Below, in pieces: positions 35,522-42,520 of a DNA stretch of 64,000 nt. The position numbers were made by a program, and so were the translations under genes. Location: the NCBI GenBank assembly GCA_022827225.1, contig JAJDTJ010000128.1, positions 30,914-94,913 of the forward strand, written 5' to 3'. The notes beneath the pieces were generated by a model, which saw nothing but the letters and a program-made list of their open reading frames with translations, did no database searches and had not been told where the DNA came from. Source of the DNA: Candidatus Poribacteria bacterium. Its GTDB lineage: Bacteria; Poribacteria; WGA-4E; WGA-3G. Within the stretch, counting starts at the first letter, position 1, and every line of letters starts with the position of its first letter.

Positions 35522-35551
35522 GGGCACAGGCTAACAGCCTATGCTACAAAG
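35522..35551. repeat. Hairpin + CTACAAA repeat
   Basis: GGGCACAGGCTAACAGCCTA followed by TGCTACAAAG: stem AGGCT/AGCCT around AAC, then the constant tail. The copy at 42215 has AAACT/AGTTT, i.e. paired changes on both sides of the stem. Confidence 0.6.
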
Positions 35552-35584
35552 AAAATAACAGATAATGAAACACTCCAGAACGGA

Positions 35585-35609
35585 CGAGGGAACCTCGCCC
35601 CTACGAGGG
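35585..35609. repeat. Hairpin + CCTAC repeat
   Basis: CGAGG-GAA-CCTCG stem followed by CCCCTACGAGGG; same layout (short palindrome then CTAC) as the other intergenic repeats at 35522, 42215 and 42340. Confidence 0.45.
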
Positions 35610-35680
35610 ATGGTCTCCGAAATCACTAAAATGTCTTTTTAATTCTTGACTTTACTATAAAAAATAAAGGAGCTCTTATT

Positions 35681-35866
35681 ATGAAAAATAGAAGAACTCG
35701 TTATAGGAAAGCGGGGAGTTATGAAGAAAAAAGGGCAGCTGGGCCTCGAAGACCACCGCGGAAACCACCAGTAAAACCCTTATTCCCTTCTTCACCAGCC
35801 AAACCTGCAGGAGGGAATAAGCCGACACAACCTTCCCCACCGCCCAAAAAACCTGATGGCAAATAG
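35681..35866 (+). CDS. Small basic proline-rich protein
   Basis: 61 residues. The N-terminus is very basic (KNRRTRYRKAG) and the C-terminal half is Pro/Lys-rich and disordered (RRPPRKPPVKPLFP, PSPPPKKPDGK). ATG has AAAGGAG upstream, and a strong rho-independent terminator begins 14 nt after the stop, both of which support a real transcribed gene. No fold or family recognised; could bind nucleic acid or SH3-like partners. Confidence 0.6.
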   Translation: MKNRRTRYRKAGSYEEKRAAGPRRPPRKPPVKPLFPSSPAKPAGGNKPTQPSPPPKKPDGK

Positions 35867-35879
35867 GTGTGACTTACAC

Positions 35880-35915
35880 AAGAACGCGCCCTTTGTGACG
35901 GGTGCGTTCTTTTTG
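35880..35915 (+). terminator. Rho-independent terminator after the 61-aa gene
   Basis: A 12-bp stem (AAGAACGCGCCC / GGGTGCGTTCTT with one G-T pair), 8-nt loop, then T-run. It lies 14 nt after the stop of the small basic protein and ends just before the ribosome site of the next gene. Confidence 0.85.
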
Positions 35916-35936
35916 CTAAAGTATTCGAGGTCTGAA

Positions 35937-36410
35937 ATGAATATCTTAGAAATGACAGCGGGCGAGCTTTATAAAGCAGGACTTGAAGAATTAATAGGAC
36001 AAATGGGGCCCACCTATACAGAGCAGTTTCTCAAACAGTGTAAACCTAACGATTACGATTACACGGCTGAACGGCATAAATGGTTGGATGATGACCCAGA
36101 TATCCCTACGATGGTCAACCAGATTCAAGAGAGAAAAACAGCGCAGGAAGCGGAAGAACGCACCAAGGCTGAAAGAATCGACGCATGGCGTAAAGGTTTA
36201 CTTGAACTCACCGATATTGAAATTTGTGAACTTGGCGCGAAAATCCTTACGGATAAACTCGGCATCCCCGGTTCCACAGCGTTTTTGCGCCATCATTTCA
36301 AACAGAATGAATGGTCTCAGTCTGTAGACCTACTGCAGCAACCCGTGTCAGACGGTGACACCGAGGCAATATTGGCACAACAGAAACAAGCAACCGAACC
36401 ACAAGATTAA
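35937..36410 (+). CDS. Unknown soluble protein with duplicated helical motif
   Basis: 157 residues from ATG 35937 (GAGG 6 nt upstream, MNILEMTAGELYKAGLEELIG); the frame opens 81 nt earlier, but that part overlaps the upstream terminator. Two similar halves: LYKAGLEELIGQMGPTYTEQFL followed by DYTAERHKWLDD, and ICELGAKILTDKLGIPGSTAFL. This GPxxxxxFLxQ...DYTxERHxWL pattern is seen in small proteins of unknown function in cyanobacteria and other bacteria, often near mobile or toxin genes. A charged coiled-coil (QERKTAQEAEERTKAE) joins the halves. Confidence 0.65.
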   Translation: MNILEMTAGELYKAGLEELIGQMGPTYTEQFLKQCKPNDYDYTAERHKWLDDDPDIPTMVNQIQERKTAQEAEERTKAERIDAWRKGLLELTDIEICELGAKILTDKLGIPGSTAFLRHHFKQNEWSQSVDLLQQPVSDGDTEAILAQQKQATEPQD

Positions 36411-36534
36411 TGTCACCAATATCCTTATCTGAAATGTGCTGTTAATCCTGTTAAGGGCAACAGGTGTTAATTGTCTGAATCGCCGATTAATGCGGATTGT
36501 AAGAGGCTTTCCACATCTGAAGCATAGATTTTAT

Positions 36535-36578
36535 CCCCAGCAAGGGTTTTTGCTTGGGGTATTTGCTTGGGGTTTTTG
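36535..36578 (+). terminator. Candidate terminator
   Basis: CCCCAGCAA (36535-36543) pairs with TTGCTTGGGG (36550-36559) with one bulged T; TTGCTTGGGG recurs at 36563, followed by TTTTT, so two alternative stems share the 5' arm. Confidence 0.5.
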
Positions 36579-36613
36579 ATAGGGTGTTTCTGCGTATTTC
36601 TGCGGATTTTTCA

Positions 36614-36762
36614 ATATGTCTATAGAAAACTCTTCAGCCCCAGTGGGGCGATATGTCTATAGAAAACGGCATCCTCCGACTCCTCAGCCCCAGCGGGGCG
36701 ATATGTCTATAGCTGCGCCATGTCTACCATTCTTTAGCCCCAGCGGGGCGATATGTGTATAA
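36614..36762. repeat. Palindromic AGCCCCAGCGGGGC repeat array, 50-bp period
   Basis: The unit AGCCCCAGYGGGGCGATATG followed by TSTATAG starts at 36636, 36686 and 36736, exactly 50 bp apart. A partial unit (ATATGTCTATAGAAAAC) is at 36614. Each unit holds a GCCCC-AG(C/T)-GGGGC palindrome. The ~22-bp segments between units are unrelated. Confidence 0.75.
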
Positions 36763-36842
36763 AAATTTTGTCCTTACACGGTTTTAACTACCCGAAAGGA
36801 ATCGGCACCAAGCACGTTTACGGATAACATAGGAGCAAAATA

Positions 36843-37826
36843 ATGTCTCAAAAAAAATCCCACGATCTACACGACTTCATGCGGCAGCTACAGGACAGGA
36901 TGGCTGCAAATTACAAGCAGATTCAAAAGCGAGCAACCGAGGATCCAGGAACCGCCGGCGACCAAGGCGAGGAAAATTGGAAGGAATTATTGCGTGGCTG
37001 GCTTCCGCGCACCTATGAAGTTGTTACAAAAGGAAGAATCATCGGTCAAGACGGGAGGACGAGCCCACAAGTTGATGTTTTAGTCTTAAAAAGCATATAT
37101 CCCAAACAACTAATCGACGAAGGGCAAAAGATATTTTTAGCAGCCGGGGTTGCCGCAGCGTTTGAATGCAAAACCACACTGAAGGCATCACATCTTGAGG
37201 ATGCAGTAAGGACCTGCGCTAAAATCAAAAACCTGTATCCAGTACGAACAGGAACACCTTACAAGGAATTGCATGCCCCTATTGTCTATGGATTGTTAGC
37301 ACATTCTCATTCGTGGAAAGGTGCTAACGCAACACCTGACAAAAATATTGAACAAAGGTTACAGGCATCTGATAAAAAATATGTCTCACATCCGCGTGAA
37401 TGCCTTGATTTGCTCTGCATCGCCGACCTTGGGACTTGGATATCAAGTAAGATTACGTTCTTTAGTCCGCGAATGTTTCCCGGTAATGAATGGGCATATC
37501 CTAAGCATCTTGAATCCGGTGGGGTGGCATTGAGTACTTACATTGGACATACAGATTCTTACGATAACCAATTTAATCAGTTCACTCCGATTGGAACTCT
37601 TATTTCCGATTTGTCCCAACGACTAGCGTGGGAAGATCCCTCCGTACGAGATTTAGCTCGCTATTATCAAGCGACAAATATCGGCGGGATTGGTGGTGGG
37701 GAATCACGGACTTGGCCTAGTTCAATATATAGTGAAGAAGTTCGTCTCCGTGCTGAACACCCTCAATTATCAAGTGGTCTAGATGCAAGGTGGGATGAAT
37801 GGAACATATGTTTTTTCTTTGAATAG
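36843..37826 (+). CDS. DUF6602 nuclease-like protein of the restriction operon
   Basis: 327 residues. The N-terminal helix (HDLHDFMRQLQDRMAANYKQ) and GDQGEENWKELLRGWLPRTYEVVTKG lead to PQVDVLVLKS and, ~40 residues on, AAAFECKTTL: the D...ExK spacing of a PD-(D/E)xK fold as in DUF6602 proteins. AGGAGCAAAATA precedes the ATG. It begins the three-gene run with the membrane protein and the helicase-restriction subunit. Could be a second nuclease or a DNA-end sensor; the catalytic role is inferred. Confidence 0.8.
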   Translation: MSQKKSHDLHDFMRQLQDRMAANYKQIQKRATEDPGTAGDQGEENWKELLRGWLPRTYEVVTKGRIIGQDGRTSPQVDVLVLKSIYPKQLIDEGQKIFLAAGVAAAFECKTTLKASHLEDAVRTCAKIKNLYPVRTGTPYKELHAPIVYGLLAHSHSWKGANATPDKNIEQRLQASDKKYVSHPRECLDLLCIADLGTWISSKITFFSPRMFPGNEWAYPKHLESGGVALSTYIGHTDSYDNQFNQFTPIGTLISDLSQRLAWEDPSVRDLARYYQATNIGGIGGGESRTWPSSIYSEEVRLRAEHPQLSSGLDARWDEWNICFFFE

Positions 37827-37875
37827 ATTGAGCAGGAGACTGTCGAAATTAAAACACCAAAATGAGGTCAGTGAG

Positions 37876-39093
37876 ATGAGAATATTTACCACTTGCATAC
37901 TATTGGTGGTGATAACGATTATTATATTTTCTCTATCCTTCGGTCAGCAGAACCAAATCACACAAAAACCAAATCCAGAAGTTGAGACACTCAAAATTCA
38001 ACTTCAGACTGTGGAAAATCAAAAGACAGAACTAACAGCGAAACTCCTTGACGCCCAAGCAAAACTTGCTGAAGCAAATACCAAGCTTATAAATGCAGAA
38101 TTTGGTAAACTTGAGAGGGAATTGAGAGATTCTAATCAAAAATGGCTGATCGGATGGATTATATTTTTTTTAACGGTTCTAGCCGTTGCTGGAACACCTC
38201 TATGGCTATTGCTTAAATCTGGAGTCAATCGAATAATAACGAATCTTAAATCTAATGCAGATCAGTTGATAGTGGATGAAGTTGAAAAAAGTCTCAATGG
38301 GTTTAAGGATGCCCTTGCCCAGGTAAACACATTGAAGAAAGAACTAAGAATATTACGAAAAGAACAGGCAGCATCTATGTTTGAGGTTACTTTTCAACCT
38401 GACTTTGGCAGCGAACTTGGTTACCCAAAAGAAAACGAGGCACGCCGTGAGGAGGTTCTTAAGGGACTTTCAGAAGAAACTCTGTTAGATGTATTTAGCG
38501 AGAAAAAATATCTCCTTATAGTCAGACATAGGGCGGCGGAAATTTTGGCTCAGAAATCTCCACCACTGGTTATGCCTTTGTTTGAATTATTAAATTCGGC
38601 AATTGATCCTGATTCAGACACTGTTGCTGAAATTGGAGAGTACCGCTTGCGTAACTCCGTCGCCCTTCTTGTTGAGATAGAAGGACCAGAGACTTACGAA
38701 GGACTTACAAAATTCCTCAACCGTTTGCTAACAGAAAATCCAGAGCACAAGGATATATTTCTGACGTGGACGGTATACTCGCTTGCCTACATTAGTATCA
38801 AATTGAATAAGATAGAATCGGCATCTATACTAAGGAGGACTATACCGTACCTCAATGTTAGATCAGGCGAAGACCAAGCTCTAAAAAACTTAGTAAGGCT
38901 TTTTGATATCTTCAATGAACCAGAAGGTATAAAAGAGATATTGACAAATGGTTTAGCAGATGGAATTCCTGACTTAGGAATCAAATGCTTAGAGTTACTG
39001 GCGAAAAAATACGATTCCGATTTTCCTGATTTTGTAAGAGAATGGCAAGCGCGAAAAGAGACTCCTAACACACAAAACGAGGAATCCGAATGA
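37876..39093 (+). CDS. Membrane-anchored coiled-coil protein with helical-repeat domain
   Basis: 405 residues from ATG 37876 (TGAGGT 7 nt upstream). A longer frame starts at 37783 inside the previous gene. TM1 or signal anchor: FTTCILLVVITIIIFSLSF. A coiled coil follows (~35-85, VETLKIQLQTVENQKTELTAK), then TM2 LIGWIIFFLTVLAVAGTPLWLLL. The remaining ~270 residues are soluble and all-alpha with HEAT-like spacing (HRAAEILAQKSPPLVMPLFELL, YRLRNSVALLVEIEG). Its stop overlaps the helicase start (ATGA). A membrane component wired into a restriction operon is unusual; it may tether the complex to the envelope. Family not recognised. Confidence 0.72.
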   Translation: MRIFTTCILLVVITIIIFSLSFGQQNQITQKPNPEVETLKIQLQTVENQKTELTAKLLDAQAKLAEANTKLINAEFGKLERELRDSNQKWLIGWIIFFLTVLAVAGTPLWLLLKSGVNRIITNLKSNADQLIVDEVEKSLNGFKDALAQVNTLKKELRILRKEQAASMFEVTFQPDFGSELGYPKENEARREEVLKGLSEETLLDVFSEKKYLLIVRHRAAEILAQKSPPLVMPLFELLNSAIDPDSDTVAEIGEYRLRNSVALLVEIEGPETYEGLTKFLNRLLTENPEHKDIFLTWTVYSLAYISIKLNKIESASILRRTIPYLNVRSGEDQALKNLVRLFDIFNEPEGIKEILTNGLADGIPDLGIKCLELLAKKYDSDFPDFVREWQARKETPNTQNEESE

Positions 39094-42077
39094 ACCAAAA
39101 CCGACCCGACATCCCAATCCAACCAGTAGAACAACCCATCCTGTGCAGTCCGTATAACAAACCAGATGCACACTGGATTTACGACACCGAAACCGGCGAG
39201 GCAATCAAACAACTCGGACGACGAAACGCAGGCTACTGGTACAAAACCCAACGCACCGGCAGCCAACAACTCCAGCTCTTCGGACAAGAGGAATGGGACG
39301 AGCTCCCACTGGTCAACGCACTACGCGCAGATGTCGAACGCTGGCGCGATACAAACTACCGAAACGCTACACCGGTAACCCGTGAACTCCTCAGACACTG
39401 GGCACGCGACGACCTCTTAAGACGACTCTTTTTCTGCCAACGCGAAGCCGTCGAGACGATCATCTATCTCGCCGAGATCCGTCACGGTGGCAAGCGAATC
39501 GGTTTTAATCCACAGTTTACCGACGAAGACCTCGCTAAGTTAGTAGATACACCGAACGAACCCGACATTCCAGGCCTTATCCGATACGGATGCAAGATGG
39601 CAACCGGTAGCGGTAAGACCGTCGTTATGGCGATGCTTATCGCATGGGCATTTTGCAACCGCGGCAAAGTTCCATCCGACGAGCGTTTTCCACAGGCGGC
39701 ACTCATCGTCTGTCCAAACCTCACCATCAAAAAACGGCTGCAGGTGTTGCGTCCTGAAGATAACGATAACTACTACGACGAATTTGAACTCATCCCAACA
39801 AAACTCCGTCCGTTGCTCAACAGCGGAAAAGTGCTTGTCACCAATTGGCATCAATTCTCACCGGAGTCTCCCCATAGCGAAGGCGGACAAACTTATACCG
39901 TTGTCAATAAAGGCGACGAAACGCCAGACGCTTTCGCCAAACGCGTCTTGGGTGAACTCTACGATCGCGCCCCGATTATGGTCCTGAACGACGAAGGACA
40001 CCACGCCTACCGTCCGGCACCAACTGAGGATAAACTCTCTGGTGAAGAAAAGAGAGATCGCGAAGAAGCCACCGTCTGGGTCAGCGGTTTAGATACGTTC
40101 AACCAAGCGTGCGGCGTGAAGTTTTGCGTAGACCTCTCCGCCACACCGTTTTACATCCAAGGCAGCGGACATCCAGAAGGTTCGCCGTTCCCCTGGCTCG
40201 TTAGCGACTTCGGTTTGGTAGACGCAATCGAGAGCGGAATCACCAAAATCCCGCGTCTCCCTGTCAGCGATACCACCGGCAGACCGGAACCGAAATTCTT
40301 CCGATTGTGGAAAACGATTAACGACGATCTCTCGGCTGCAGACACCTCCCCGGGCAGGCGTAGAAGAAAACCGAACCCAGAAGCCATCTATCGCGAGGCG
40401 GAACCCGCACTCCTCACGCTTGCAAGCCAGTGGAAAGAACGCTTTGAATACATCCAAGAGGCATCAGATGCACAAGAGAAAACGCCACCTGTCCTCATCG
40501 TTGTCTGTGCTGATACCGATATCGCCGAATATTTTTACCGAAAAATTTCGGGTGAAAGTGAGACGGAAGTCGTTGATGATGAAAACACCACAAGCAGCCG
40601 ACGCAAGAAAAAGCAGATGAAAACAGTCTATGAAGATAGCTCGGTTTTTCCTGAATTCGGCAACAGAGAAAGTATTACACGAACCCTCCGCATTGACAGC
40701 AAAATGTTGGCAGCAGCGGAGAGCGACGATCCAAATAAAAATCGGAGCCAAGCCGCCGAAGATTTACGGCAAATCGTAGCCACAATCGGCAAACGCGGAC
40801 AGCCGGGGGAACAGATCCGATGCGTCGTTTCGGTCGCGATGCTCAACGAAGGATGGGATGCAAACAACGTCACCCATATCCTCGGACTCCGCGCCTTCAC
40901 CAGTCAGTTGCTTTGTGAACAGGTCGTCGGGCGCGGGCTGCGCCGCATGAATTACACACCCGACCCAGAAACTGGGCTACTCACCGAGGAATACGTCGAT
41001 GTCTACGGTATCCCCTTCTCCGTTATTCCATTCAGAGGCAGAACTAAAGGCGCGCGTGTCCCCGATGACAAACCGAAAAACCACGTCCGAGCACTCTCTG
41101 AACGCGAACATCTCGAAATCCGATTCCCCATCGTAGAGGGATACGCCTTTGCGTTACAGAAAAACGAAATCAAAGCGGACATTGAATCCACAGAACCGCT
41201 CAGCATCCAACCCGAAATCAACCCCACCGCGCTCTACGTCAAAGCCGCTGTCGGTTATGAAACCGGTACACCTTCTGCCTCAGGACCCGGCGGCACGATT
41301 CTACAAGACCGCGAAGAATATTATCGAACCACACATCTGCAAGCGATTGAGTTTGAAATCGCGCATCGGATTGTCCACAAGTTGGTCGGCGACAGCCGAA
41401 CCGCACCGGATCCAGATAGCAACCCGAAACTTCGGTTACTCTCTCGACACCGCCTCTTCCCGCAAGTCTTCAGGTTCGTTGATGCTTATGTTAAAACAAA
41501 GGTGGATTTCCGAGACTGTAATCCGTGTGAACTTGGACAAGAGAAATACGTTACACGCATTATAGAACGCCTCATGACAGCGATTCAACCCGATGAGACA
41601 AAGGGTGAAATTCCACTCCTACCCATCCTAAACCGCTACGCACCCATTGGCACGTCTGCGGATGTCGATTTCCTTACACCACGCCCCTGCACCGAGACAC
41701 AAAAGAGCCATGTGAACCAAGTCGTACTGGATACCGGCACATGGGAACGTGCAGCCAAATTTCGGCTTGAGCAATCAGACCTTGTGGAATGCTATGTACG
41801 AAACGATCATCTCGGACTTGGAATTCCCTACGAACACGATGGCGTATCGCACCTCTACGAACCCGATTTTATCGTTAGACTCACCAACGGTGTCCATCTC
41901 GTTTTGGAGATCAAAGGCTTTGAACCTGATCGAGTTCTCGCCAAACACGCCGCTGCCAGACGATGGGTTTCCGCAGTCAATAATTGGGGTAAATTGAAAA
42001 AATGGGATTTTCTCGTCTGTAGAGACCCACAACTATTAGGGCGGGAATTGGTTAAACTGGTTGCTTCTGAAGGTTGA
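39090..42077 (+). CDS. DEAD/DEAH helicase-restriction subunit (BPTD_3080 / type III Res-like)
   Basis: 995 residues. Walker A KMATGSGKTVVMAML (about 170-185), DEGH box IMVLNDEGHHAYRPA, FCVDLSATPFY, VSVAMLNEGWDANNVTHIL and QVVGRGLRRMNY give a complete SF2 helicase. Near the C-terminus, HLYEPDFIVRLTNGVHLVLEIKG is a PD-(D/E)xK endonuclease core. The whole matches the BPTD_3080 family, which normally pairs with a methyltransferase of the type at 31764. Translocates on and cuts unmodified DNA. Coupled to the membrane protein by a 4-nt overlap; separated from its methyltransferase by ~4.4 kb of extra genes. Confidence 0.92.
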   Translation: MNQNRPDIPIQPVEQPILCSPYNKPDAHWIYDTETGEAIKQLGRRNAGYWYKTQRTGSQQLQLFGQEEWDELPLVNALRADVERWRDTNYRNATPVTRELLRHWARDDLLRRLFFCQREAVETIIYLAEIRHGGKRIGFNPQFTDEDLAKLVDTPNEPDIPGLIRYGCKMATGSGKTVVMAMLIAWAFCNRGKVPSDERFPQAALIVCPNLTIKKRLQVLRPEDNDNYYDEFELIPTKLRPLLNSGKVLVTNWHQFSPESPHSEGGQTYTVVNKGDETPDAFAKRVLGELYDRAPIMVLNDEGHHAYRPAPTEDKLSGEEKRDREEATVWVSGLDTFNQACGVKFCVDLSATPFYIQGSGHPEGSPFPWLVSDFGLVDAIESGITKIPRLPVSDTTGRPEPKFFRLWKTINDDLSAADTSPGRRRRKPNPEAIYREAEPALLTLASQWKERFEYIQEASDAQEKTPPVLIVVCADTDIAEYFYRKISGESETEVVDDENTTSSRRKKKQMKTVYEDSSVFPEFGNRESITRTLRIDSKMLAAAESDDPNKNRSQAAEDLRQIVATIGKRGQPGEQIRCVVSVAMLNEGWDANNVTHILGLRAFTSQLLCEQVVGRGLRRMNYTPDPETGLLTEEYVDVYGIPFSVIPFRGRTKGARVPDDKPKNHVRALSEREHLEIRFPIVEGYAFALQKNEIKADIESTEPLSIQPEINPTALYVKAAVGYETGTPSASGPGGTILQDREEYYRTTHLQAIEFEIAHRIVHKLVGDSRTAPDPDSNPKLRLLSRHRLFPQVFRFVDAYVKTKVDFRDCNPCELGQEKYVTRIIERLMTAIQPDETKGEIPLLPILNRYAPIGTSADVDFLTPRPCTETQKSHVNQVVLDTGTWERAAKFRLEQSDLVECYVRNDHLGLGIPYEHDGVSHLYEPDFIVRLTNGVHLVLEIKGFEPDRVLAKHAAARRWVSAVNNWGKLKKWDFLVCRDPQLLGRELVKLVASEG

Positions 42078-42100
42078 TATTTTCAATGCCGCTCACAATA

Positions 42101-42120
42101 GGTGCGGTTGGGAAACTGCC
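42101..42120. repeat. GTGCGGTT element, decayed copy
   Basis: TAGGTGCGGTTGGGAAACTGCC keeps the left arm of the palindrome found at 26025 and 34771; the right arm has lost pairing. Confidence 0.4.
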
Positions 42121-42214
42121 TCTACCGCTTAGTGAGGGTATATAAATATGTTACCAGCGGGTTGTCAGTAAGAGGCTTTTTAGGCGTATAAACGCTTTAG
42201 GATTATGAAAAACA

Positions 42215-42244
42215 AGGCACAAACTAACAGTTTATGCTACAAAG
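42215..42244. repeat. Hairpin + CTACAAA repeat, copy 2
   Basis: AGGCACAAACTAACAGTTTA followed by TGCTACAAAG. Compared with 35522, the stem AGGCT/AGCCT has become AAACT/AGTTT while the flanks and AAC loop are unchanged: two paired compensatory changes. Confidence 0.65.
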
Positions 42245-42339
42245 GTACACTTCTCATAAGTGCGGACAAAACTGTACGCGCCCGATTGCTCAGGACGATT
42301 TAGTTTTCGTTTATAGGTGCTAACATTTTTCGCAAGATC

Positions 42340-42360
42340 GCGAGCGCAGCTCGCTCCTAC
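42340..42360. repeat. GCGAGC hairpin + CCTACAA repeat
   Basis: GCGAGC-GCA-GCTCGC followed by TCCTACAAGG; again a short palindrome followed by CTACAA. Confidence 0.55.
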
Positions 42361-42520
42361 AAGGAAGACATATCCATAGATATAAAGTGAATATGTAAAA
42401 TTGAATGACCCTGCCCGATTGCTAAAATAGAATTGACAGAAAATTAAATATATGCTAACGTATTAAGACTTAACACCGTCATACAAAAACCACTACGCTA
42501 AACATATCAAGGTACACTAT

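Larger units (their letters stand above)
36411..36842. other. Repeat-rich intergenic region (432 bp)
   Basis: Contains a terminator-like hairpin (36535-36578), a 50-bp-period array of palindromic units (36614-36762) and the leader of the DUF6602 gene. No ORF with a ribosome site was found. Confidence 0.5.
42078..42520. other. Repeat-containing intergenic region (443 bp)
   Basis: Holds a decayed GTGCGGTT unit (42101-42120), a hairpin + CTACAAA unit (42215-42244), a GCGAGC-GCA-GCTCGC unit (42340-42360) and a TTGACA box (42433-42438) without a convincing -10 at the right distance, probably part of the mutS promoter. No ORF. Confidence 0.5.

Noticed and set aside
35856..35936. Longer N-terminus for the gene at 35937
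   Set aside because: The extension would be read through the terminator hairpin at 35880-35915 and overlaps the previous gene; ATG 35937 has GAGG at the right distance.
36614..36762. CRISPR array
   Set aside because: Only three full units, ~22-bp intervening DNA, strongly palindromic units of the dispersed-repeat type, and no cas gene in the window.
42433..42461. mutS promoter
   Set aside because: TTGACA is present at 42433, but no -10 box of reasonable quality lies 16-18 bp downstream; kept only as a note in the intergenic entry.
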